Positions 34,358 through 41,212 of a stretch of 64,000 bases of DNA are shown one piece after another; position 1 is the stretch's first letter; the number at the start of each line of letters is the position of its first letter. The stretch spans positions 1-64,000 of the forward strand of contig QAKZ01000017.1 of the NCBI GenBank assembly GCA_003150175.1, written 5' to 3'. The notes below the pieces were generated by a model, which was not told where the DNA came from, did not search any database, and worked only from the letters and a program-made list of their open reading frames with translations. This stretch comes from Coriobacteriia bacterium. Its GTDB lineage: Bacteria > Actinomycetota > Coriobacteriia > Coriobacteriales > Atopobiaceae. The position numbers were made by a program, and so were the translations under genes.

Positions 34358-35509
34358 ATGAAGGAACTCAGCAAGCTGCGGGCGGACATAGACCGCATCG
34401 ACAGCCAGATATTCGAGCTGTTCGGCGAGCGTGCGGAGGTCGCCGCCGGCGTGGCGGAGTATAAGCGCGCGCACGGCAAGCGCGTCTTCGACCCCGTCCG
34501 CGAGCGCCAGAAGATCGCAGACGCCGCCGGGCGCGTCCCCGCCGACCTCTCCACCTACGGCCAGGTCATGATGGAGCTCCTCATGGAGGCCTCGCGCGCC
34601 CGCCAGCACGAGCTCTTGGGCGACGCCGAGGACTCGGAGCTCGTGGCGCGCATCGAGGCAGCCCGCAAAGCGACCCCCGAGGTCTTCCCCCGTAGCGGCC
34701 GCGTCGCCTGCCAGGGCGTCGAGGGCGCCTACAGCCAGCTCGCCGCCGAGAAGTTCTTCCGCCACCCGGACATCCGCTACATGAGGTCGTTCGAGGACGT
34801 CTTCGAGGCGGTCGAGTCGGGCGAGGTCGACTACGGCGTGTTGCCGATCGAGAACTCGACCGCGGGATCCGTGAACAAGGTCTTCGACCTCATGGGCGCC
34901 CACGAGTTCTCCATCGTGCGCTCCACGCGCGTCAAGGTCGACCATTGCCTGCTCGCGCGCAAGGGGGCGGACATCGGGGGCATCCGCGACATCTACAGCC
35001 ACGAGCAGGCCATCCGCCAGTGCGCGGCCTTCCTCGAGACCATGCCCGAGGCCCGCGTCCACGTGTGCGAGAACACCGCCGTCGCGGCAAGGATGGTCGC
35101 CGACGCCGGCCGCGACGACGTGGCGGCCTTGAGCTCGCGCGGCTGCGCCGACCTCTACGGCCTCAGCGTACTCGGCAGCGCCGTCCAGGACCGCGACAAC
35201 AACTACACGCGCTTCGCCTGCATCAGCAAGAAGCTCGAGATCTACCCCGGCGCGGAGCGCTCCTCAATGACGCTCGTCACCCCGCACCGGCCGGGCTCCC
35301 TCTACAAGCTCCTCGCGAAGTTCTACGCGCTCGACATCAACGTGGTCAAGCTCGAGAGCCGCCCGATCCCCGAGCGCGACTTCGAGTTCGGCTTCTTCTT
35401 CGACATCGACTGCCCCGTGGCCTCAGACGAGTTCCGCGCGCTCATGTCCACCATCGAGGGGCTCTGCCAGGACTTCCGCTACCTCGGCAGCTACAGCGAG
35501 GTGATCTAG
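34358..35509 (+). CDS. pheA: Chorismate mutase / prephenate dehydratase
   Basis: Bifunctional P-protein for phenylalanine synthesis, 383 residues. The order is an AroQ-type chorismate mutase (about 1-90; LRADIDRIDSQIFELFGERA), the dehydratase (about 105-290; CQGVEGAYSQLAAEKFF, GVLPIENSTAGSVN, and the catalytic Thr in NNYTRFACIS), and a C-terminal ACT domain (about 300-375) with the Phe-binding VKLESRPIPERDFEF. Feedback inhibition by phenylalanine is expected from the ACT domain. The stop shares one base with the next GTG start. Confidence 0.95.
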   Translation: MKELSKLRADIDRIDSQIFELFGERAEVAAGVAEYKRAHGKRVFDPVRERQKIADAAGRVPADLSTYGQVMMELLMEASRARQHELLGDAEDSELVARIEAARKATPEVFPRSGRVACQGVEGAYSQLAAEKFFRHPDIRYMRSFEDVFEAVESGEVDYGVLPIENSTAGSVNKVFDLMGAHEFSIVRSTRVKVDHCLLARKGADIGGIRDIYSHEQAIRQCAAFLETMPEARVHVCENTAVAARMVADAGRDDVAALSSRGCADLYGLSVLGSAVQDRDNNYTRFACISKKLEIYPGAERSSMTLVTPHRPGSLYKLLAKFYALDINVVKLESRPIPERDFEFGFFFDIDCPVASDEFRALMSTIEGLCQDFRYLGSYSEVI

Positions 35510-36807
35510 TGGCGGGCAACTCCCCTGCGGGCGCTCCCTCGCTCGCCACCCCCTTCGGCCTCATCGGCCGCAAGCTCGGCCACAGCTGGTCTCGCCAGAT
35601 CCACGAGCAGCTCGGCAGCGCCCCCTACAGCCATCTCGAGCTCGAGCCCGGCGAGGTCGCCGGCTTCCTCGCCGAGGGGCGTTGGCGCGGCCTCAACGTG
35701 ACCATCCCCTACAAGGCCGACGCCGCCCGCGCCGCCGAAGCCAGAAGCGAGCGCGTGGAGCGACTGGGCGTGGCGAACACCCTCGTGAGGCGCGCCGACG
35801 GCTCCGTCTTCGCGGAGAACACCGATGTGCTGGGCTTCTCGTGGATGCTCGATCGCTTCTGCCGCCGAGAGCTCGCGGCCGAGGCCGCAGATGCCCTCGC
35901 CGAAAAGAAGTGCCTGGTCCTCGGCTCGGGCGGCGCCTCGCAGGCGGTCCAGGCGGCGCTTTCCGAGACCGGGGCGCGCGTGGTCGTCGTCTCGCGCTCC
36001 GGCGCCGATAACTACGCGAACCTCCTCGAACGGAACGCCGACGCCGCGCTCATCGTGAACACGACGCCCGTGGGCATGTACCCCGCCTGCCCGGCGACCC
36101 CCGCCCCCGAGTCGGAACTCGCCCGGATGCCCGGGCTGCTCGGCGCGCTCGACGTCGTCTACAATCCCTGCCGCACCGGCATCTGCCTTGCGGCCGAGCG
36201 CCTGGGCATCCCGTCGGAATCGGGCCTCGCCATGCTCGTCGCGCAGGCCTTCTTCGCGAGCGAGCTCTTCCAGGGCCGCGACCTCGACGAGGCGCAGATC
36301 GCCCAGATCGAGGCGGACATCCACCGCCAGACGCAGAACATCGTGCTCATCGGCATGCCGGGCGCCGGCAAGACCTCGACGGGCAAGCGCCTCGCGCGCA
36401 TGCTCGGCCGCACCTTCGTCGACGTCGACGACGAGATCGCGCGCCAAGAGGGCACAGGCGCCGCCCGCATCATAGAGGAGCAGGGCGAGGACGCCTTCAG
36501 GGAAATCGAGACCAGGGTCACCGGCGAGCTCTGCGCGAGGAGCGGCCTTGTGGTCGCGTGCGGGGGCGGCGTCGTCACCCGCCCCGAGAACCGAGACCTG
36601 CTGCGCCAGAACGGCCGCGTCGTCATGATCGACCGCCCGCTCGGCGAGCTCTCGAGCTCAGGGCGCCCCATGAGCCGGGCCAAGGGCGTCGAGCAGCTGG
36701 CCCGCGAGCGCATGGGCGCCTACCGCGCGTGGTCCGACGTGCGCATCGAGTGCACCGGCAGCGCCGAGGGGGACGCCCGGAAGATCCTCTCGTCGGTGGG
36801 GTTTTAG
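35509..36807 (+). CDS. aroEK: Shikimate dehydrogenase - shikimate kinase fusion
   Basis: A 432-residue fusion of two consecutive shikimate enzymes. Residues about 10-275 are AroE: LIGRKLGHSWSRQIHEQLG, GLNVTIPYKADA with the catalytic lysine, ENTDVLGF with the catalytic Asp, and the NADP loop LGSGGASQAVQAAL. Residues about 280-432 are AroK: P-loop IGMPGAGKTSTGKRLARMLG, DVDDEIARQEG, FREIETRV, and ACGGGVVTRPENR. The GTG start at 35509 overlaps the pheA stop (TAGTG), with GAGG seven bases upstream. Both halves keep their catalytic residues, so both should be active. Confidence 0.94.
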   Translation: MAGNSPAGAPSLATPFGLIGRKLGHSWSRQIHEQLGSAPYSHLELEPGEVAGFLAEGRWRGLNVTIPYKADAARAAEARSERVERLGVANTLVRRADGSVFAENTDVLGFSWMLDRFCRRELAAEAADALAEKKCLVLGSGGASQAVQAALSETGARVVVVSRSGADNYANLLERNADAALIVNTTPVGMYPACPATPAPESELARMPGLLGALDVVYNPCRTGICLAAERLGIPSESGLAMLVAQAFFASELFQGRDLDEAQIAQIEADIHRQTQNIVLIGMPGAGKTSTGKRLARMLGRTFVDVDDEIARQEGTGAARIIEEQGEDAFREIETRVTGELCARSGLVVACGGGVVTRPENRDLLRQNGRVVMIDRPLGELSSSGRPMSRAKGVEQLARERMGAYRAWSDVRIECTGSAEGDARKILSSVGF

Positions 36808-36914
36808 CGAAGAAGCCGTGGAAGACCCGTGCTCCCGGGGCGCGGACAGACCGTTCGCCGTCCACGGTCACGCCGGGCGCCGACCCGAAAAGAGGTCGAA
36901 ACAACCTCCCGCCT

Positions 36915-36920
36915 ATACTC
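36915..36920 (+). promoter_or_regulatory. Possible internal promoter before the EIIB-aroQ gene
   Basis: TATACT in the 179-bp gap after aroEK, the longest gap inside the aromatic cluster. No good -35 is present. If used, it would let the EIIB-AroQ protein be expressed separately from the operon. Confidence 0.35.
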
Positions 36921-36986
36921 GCTCAACAGGTGTCGGCGAACACGCCGAACGTTCCATCGACGAAACAAGTAAGGATTTGATATCAC

Positions 36987-37880
36987 GTGAGCAAAGCGCT
37001 CGACATCGCAAAGGAAGTTCTCGCCGCGGTCGGCGGGAAGGCGAACGTGACGAGCAACGACATCTGCATGACCCGCCTGAGGATCCGCACCTCGGATCCC
37101 TCCCTCGTCGACACCGACCAGCTCACCGCGACGAGGGGCGTCCTCGGCATCGTGCAGCGCGGCAAGGGCGGCATCGAGGTCGTTTTCGGGCCGGGCAAGG
37201 TCGAGGACGTCCACGACGCCATCGCGGACCTCACCGGCGTCGAGTCAAGGGAGAAGGGCTTCGGCGCGGACGGCCCCTCCCGCATGGACGTCATCGTCAA
37301 CCAGAAGCCCGAGGCAGAAAAGGGTGCTGAGCCAGAGGCGGCGCCGAAAGCCGAGGACGAGTCGGAAGACGACCTCGCCGAGGTCCAGAGCCTCGTCTCG
37401 ATGCTCGACGAGAAGGGCGACGACTACCCCGAACCCGAGCCCACGTCGGTCCTCGTGCTCAACGGGCCCAACATCAACATGCTCGGCATCCGCGAGCCGG
37501 GGATCTACGGCACCGACAACTTCTCGGACCTCCTCCAGCTCTGCCAGGACGCCGCCGCCGAAGCCGGCTTCGACCGCTGCGCCTGCTACCAGTCGAACCA
37601 TGAGGGCGACCTCGTCGACGCCATCCAGGACGCCTACGGCAAGTATGACGGGATCGTCATCAACCCGGGCGCCTACACCCACACCTCGATCGCCATCCTC
37701 GACGCCGCCAAGGCCGTCCAGCTGCCCATCGTCGAGGTCCACATCTCGAAGGTCGACGGGCGCGAGGACTTCCGCCAGGTGAGCTACATCCGCCAGGCCT
37801 GCTTCGAGACCATCACAGGCATGGGCATCCAAGGCTACCGTAAGGCCATCCTCGACCTCGCCGAGAAGCTCGATCTCTAG
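36987..37880 (+). CDS. aroQ: PTS EIIB domain fused to type II 3-dehydroquinate dehydratase
   Basis: A 297-residue two-domain protein. Residues about 3-90 match the glucose-type PTS EIIB domain: AVGGKANVTSNDICMTRLRI with the phospho-acceptor cysteine at Cys27 followed by the TRLR signature, then GVLGIVQRGKGGIEVVFGPG. An acidic Pro/Glu linker (about 95-150) joins it to AroQ (about 153-297): VLNGPNINMLGIREPGIYG with the catalytic Arg and Tyr, QSNHEGDLVDAI, INPGAYTHTS, and VEVHIS with the Glu-His pair. AroQ dehydrates 3-dehydroquinate to 3-dehydroshikimate, the one step otherwise missing from this operon. The start is a GTG at 36987, with AAGGA 11 bases upstream. Regulation of AroQ by PTS phosphorylation is inferred. 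Confidence 0.9.
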   Translation: MSKALDIAKEVLAAVGGKANVTSNDICMTRLRIRTSDPSLVDTDQLTATRGVLGIVQRGKGGIEVVFGPGKVEDVHDAIADLTGVESREKGFGADGPSRMDVIVNQKPEAEKGAEPEAAPKAEDESEDDLAEVQSLVSMLDEKGDDYPEPEPTSVLVLNGPNINMLGIREPGIYGTDNFSDLLQLCQDAAAEAGFDRCACYQSNHEGDLVDAIQDAYGKYDGIVINPGAYTHTSIAILDAAKAVQLPIVEVHISKVDGREDFRQVSYIRQACFETITGMGIQGYRKAILDLAEKLDL

Positions 37881-37981
37881 CCCCATCAACACTGGGTGAC
37901 AGTCATTGCGTGCAGCTTTCTGGGACACCCTTGCGCGCCCACGACACACAGCGCCGCCAAAAAGTTCGCGCCGATTGGCAC

Positions 37982-38025
37982 AAAAACGGGCGCGCATCTC
38001 CGCAGCAACTCGGAGGTGCGCGCCC
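37982..38025 (-). terminator. Terminator of the 5-FCL gene
   Basis: A 15-bp stem with one mismatch (GGGCGCGCATCTCCG / CGGAGGTGCGCGCCC, 8-nt loop). On the minus strand it is followed by GTTTTTG, so it ends the 5-FCL transcript. Read on the plus strand it may also stop the aromatic operon. Confidence 0.75.
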
Positions 38026-38049
38026 ATTGTCAATTTCAATACTACCGAG

Positions 38050-38655
38050 TCACCGGCAGCTCCACACGCCCGACTCGGTGACGATGAAGTCGACGGGCAC
38101 GTCGCAGGACTCCGCAGGCAAGGGGTTTCCGCTCATCATCATGCTGCGGGCGAGCGCGACCTTGTCGCCGGGGTAGAACTGCAAGAACCTGTCGTAATAC
38201 CCGCCGCCGTAGCCGATGCGGTGTCCCTCGGCGTCGAAGACGAGCCCCGGCACGAGGCACACCGAACCCACGAGGTCCTCGGTCGTAAGCGCCGCCCCGA
38301 TGCCCGGCCTCGGCTCGAGGATGCCCTTGTACCCCTCGGCCAGGTCGCCCAGACCGAAGATCTCGTAGAACGCCATCGTGTGGGCCTGGGCGTCGACGCG
38401 CGGCGCCGCGACCCGCTTGCCGTGCGCGAGCGCCGACTCGATGACCGCGCGCGTGTCGACCTCGTTGTTGTACGAGACGTAGGCGAGCACGAGCGGCGCC
38501 TCCGCATAGATGTCGAAGGCCCGCAGCTGCGCGAGGATGCTCGCGTCGAGCACACCCTTGGTCGCGGGATCGATGCGGCGACGCGCCTTGAGGTAATTGC
38601 CGCGCAGCGAGCTCTTGTCCGCGTCGGTGCCGTATGAGCTTGCCACGTCGACCAC
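38050..38655 (-). CDS. 5-formyltetrahydrofolate cyclo-ligase
   Basis: Converts 5-formyl-THF to 5,10-methenyl-THF with ATP. The C-terminal half carries the family signature LVPGLVFDAEGHRIGYGGGYYDRFL, split here as CLVPGLVFDAEG and RIGYGGGYYDRFL. The N-terminal KSSLRGNYLKARRRID is the substrate/ATP loop. The start is uncertain: in-frame GTG codons at 38655 and 38646 and a TTG at 38676 all come before the conserved part, and none has a strong ribosome-binding site. I use 38655 (201 residues), which has GGAAAG just upstream. It is divergent from trpS. Confidence 0.87.
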   Translation of the reverse strand: MVDVASSYGTDADKSSLRGNYLKARRRIDPATKGVLDASILAQLRAFDIYAEAPLVLAYVSYNNEVDTRAVIESALAHGKRVAAPRVDAQAHTMAFYEIFGLGDLAEGYKGILEPRPGIGAALTTEDLVGSVCLVPGLVFDAEGHRIGYGGGYYDRFLQFYPGDKVALARSMMMSGNPLPAESCDVPVDFIVTESGVWSCR

Positions 38656-38787
38656 TTCTTTCCATCGAAAATCCAACTCGGTAATTCTAACAGGCTTTGA
38701 GCCCCTCTTGCCGCCCGCATGGCGCCCGTAAACGTTTTTTGACGTACCATAAAGAGCTAGTGCGAACTCACCCGCAAAGGAGAACAT

Positions 38788-39837
38788 ATGCCCAACGAGG
38801 GAAGCTACGAGGCGGCGCTGCGCCGCAGCAACCAGGTCCACGAGGACCTCAAGGTCAACCCCGGCAATTACACCATGCTCACCGGCGACCGACCGACCGG
38901 GCGGCTGCACCTCGGCCACTACTTCGGCACGCTCGTCGACCGCGTCCGCCTGCAGGAGATGGGCGTCCGCACAAACATCATCATCGCCGACTACCAGGTC
39001 ATCACCGACCGCGACACGACCAAGAACATCCAGGACAACGTCTACAACATGGTCGTGGACTACCTCGCCTGCGGCATCGACCCGGAAAAGACGATGATCT
39101 TCACCCACTCGGCCGTCCCCGAGGAGAACCAGCTCATGCTGCCGTTCCTCTCGCTCGTGACCGAAGCCGAGATGGAAAGAAACCCGACCGTCAAGGCCGA
39201 GCAGGAGGCCTCCGGCCATGAGCTCACCGGGCTTTTGCTCACCTATCCCGTGCACCAGGCCTGCGACATCCTATTCTGCAAGGGCAACATCGTGCCCGTG
39301 GGCCGCGACCAGCTGCCGCACATCGAGGTGACCAACAAGATCGCCCGCCGCTTCAACAAGCGCTACGGCAAGGTCTTCCCCGAGGTCACGGGCCTTCTGA
39401 CCTCGACGCCGCTGCTCCCCGGCCTCGACGGGCGCAAGATGAGCAAGTCCTACGGCAACGCCATCTCCATCAGCATGACCGCCGAGGAGACCGCCAAGCT
39501 CATCAAGAAGGCCAAGACCGACTCCGAGCGCAACATCACCTTCGACCCCGAGGGGCGCCCCGAGGTCTCCGCGCTGCTCACGACCGCCGGCATCTGCTCC
39601 GGGCGCGACCCCAAGGAGCTCGCCGATGAGATCGGCATGGGAGGCGGCGGCCAGCTCAAGCGCGTCGTTACCGAGGCCGTGAACGGCCGCTTCGCCCCGA
39701 TCCGCGAGCGCCGTGAGGAGCTCCTGCGCGATCCCGATTACATCAAGGACATCATCCACGACGGCAACCGCCGCGCGAACGAGATCGCCCACGAGACCCT
39801 CTGCGAGGTCCGCGAGGCCATGGGCATGGTGTACTAG
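38788..39837 (+). CDS. trpS: Tryptophanyl-tRNA synthetase
   Basis: Class I synthetase charging tRNA-Trp, 349 residues. The HIGH motif is LTGDRPTGRLHLGHYFGTL, and the KMSKS motif is GLDGRKMSKSYGNA. GDQLPHIE-like VGRDQLPHIEVTNKIARRF is also present. AAAGGAG lies five bases before the ATG. No T-box or leader peptide is visible in the 130 bp upstream, although tryptophan synthesis genes do not occur in this window. Confidence 0.95.
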   Translation: MPNEGSYEAALRRSNQVHEDLKVNPGNYTMLTGDRPTGRLHLGHYFGTLVDRVRLQEMGVRTNIIIADYQVITDRDTTKNIQDNVYNMVVDYLACGIDPEKTMIFTHSAVPEENQLMLPFLSLVTEAEMERNPTVKAEQEASGHELTGLLLTYPVHQACDILFCKGNIVPVGRDQLPHIEVTNKIARRFNKRYGKVFPEVTGLLTSTPLLPGLDGRKMSKSYGNAISISMTAEETAKLIKKAKTDSERNITFDPEGRPEVSALLTTAGICSGRDPKELADEIGMGGGGQLKRVVTEAVNGRFAPIRERREELLRDPDYIKDIIHDGNRRANEIAHETLCEVREAMGMVY

Positions 39838-39896
39838 CCGCTGAGCAAAGGGCCGGCGCAGGCTCTATGCGAAGAATTCGGCAGTTGTTGGTCGAA

Positions 39897-39957
39897 TTGC
39901 AAAGAAATGAGCTGTTGTTGGTGCCTCAAGTACCAACAACAGCTCATTTCTTTGCAA
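39897..39957. repeat. Perfect 26-bp hairpin between trpS and the carbamoyltransferase gene
   Basis: TTGCAAAGAAATGAGCTGTT and six more bases (39897-39922) are exactly complementary to 39932-39957, with a 9-nt loop. A partial extra copy of the distal part, CAGTTGTTGGT, lies upstream at 39882-39892, giving a possible alternative pairing. It separates converging genes. No T-run follows in either direction, so a Rho-independent role is not obvious. The rest of the 216-bp gap shows nothing else. Confidence 0.85.
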
Positions 39958-40053
39958 AAGGACCAAGAAGTCCTGATTATTTAGCAGAACACGAGCTCTA
40001 AAGCCTAAAAGGCCACCCGAACAAACCGTGCAGAAGCCCGCTGCCCCGCAACG

Positions 40054-41049
40054 CTACTTCAGCGTCGCGTACATGACCGCCTTGATCGAGTGCATGCGGT
40101 TCTCGGCCTCGTCGAACACGCGGCTGCGCTCGCTCTCGAACACCTCGTCGGTGACCTCGAGCTCCGGCAGGCCGAACTTCTCGTAGACGTCCTCGCCGAT
40201 GGTGGTGTTACGGTCATGGAAGCTCGGCAGGCAGTGCATGAAGATGCAGTCGTCGGCCGCCTTCGCCATGAGCTCGGCGTTGACCTGATACTTGCCAAGA
40301 AGCCCGATGCGCTTCTCCCACAGCTCGTAGGGCTCGCCCATCGAAACCCAGATGTCGGTGTAGATGACGTCCGCGCCGCGGGCACCTTCGTCGACGTCCT
40401 CGGTCAGCGTGATGGTCGCGCCGGAGGCCTTGGCGACCTCGCGGCACTCGGCGACGAGCTCGGCGGACGGCATCTGCTCGGTCGGCCCGCAGGCGCAGAA
40501 GTCCATACCGAGCTTCGCGCACACGACCATGAGGGAGTTGCCCACGTTGTTGCCGGCGTCGCCCATGAAGGTGAGCTTCTTGCCGTGGAGGTCGCGGCCG
40601 AACTCCTCCTGCACGGTCAGCATGTCGGCGATCATCTGCGTCGGGTGGAACTCGGTCGTGAGGCCATTCCACACGGGCACGCCAGCGTTCGCGGCGAGGG
40701 TCTCGACGATCGACTGGGCGTATCCGCGGTACTCGATGCCGTCGTACATGCGGCCGAGCACGCGCGCGGTGTCCTCGATGGACTCCTTCTTGCCCATCTG
40801 AGAGCTCTTGGGGTCGAGGTAGGTGACGCCCATGCCGAGGTCCATGGCGCCGACCTCGAAGGAGCAGCGGGTACGCGTCGAGGTCTTCTCGAAGAGCAGG
40901 ACGATGTTCTTTCCCTCGAGGTAGCGGTGCGGCTCGCCCGCGCGCTTCTTTGCCTTGAGGTCGGCCGAGAGATCGATGAGGTACTGGATCTCCTCGGGGG
41001 TGAAGTCGAGGAGCTTGAGGAAGTTGCGGCCAGAGATATCTACAGCCAT
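40054..41049 (-). CDS. Ornithine carbamoyltransferase
   Basis: Interconverts ornithine plus carbamoyl phosphate and citrulline. The 331-residue protein has [20 protein letters not shown] (carbamoyl-phosphate loop), [13 protein letters not shown], and [10 protein letters not shown] (catalytic Cys, ornithine site). Its length and the HCLPSFHD motif are closer to the ArcB (catabolic) than to the short biosynthetic ArgF type, but no arcA, arcC or arg gene is adjacent. Whether it is ArgF or ArcB therefore stays open. AAAGGAG lies five bases before the ATG. Confidence 0.92.
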   Translation of the reverse strand: MAVDISGRNFLKLLDFTPEEIQYLIDLSADLKAKKRAGEPHRYLEGKNIVLLFEKTSTRTRCSFEVGAMDLGMGVTYLDPKSSQMGKKESIEDTARVLGRMYDGIEYRGYAQSIVETLAANAGVPVWNGLTTEFHPTQMIADMLTVQEEFGRDLHGKKLTFMGDAGNNVGNSLMVVCAKLGMDFCACGPTEQMPSAELVAECREVAKASGATITLTEDVDEGARGADVIYTDIWVSMGEPYELWEKRIGLLGKYQVNAELMAKAADDCIFMHCLPSFHDRNTTIGEDVYEKFGLPELEVTDEVFESERSRVFDEAENRMHSIKAVMYATLK

Positions 41050-41212
41050 GGGGTCTCCTTTGTCATCGGTGCGCGTGAAGTGCGTTGATTCTAGCGCAAA
41101 TGCGCACGTGAGCTTTGATTTGTTGCCCGCGCGGACACTTGTGGTTTACAGAGACCTTACGAGCGTCAAGTAGGATAATCGAGTTCACCAGGACATAACC
41201 CGAGGAGACCGC

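Noticed and set aside
38656-38787. T-box or leader peptide for trpS
   Set aside because: No T-box consensus, no specifier stem, and no short frame with Trp codons and an attenuator.
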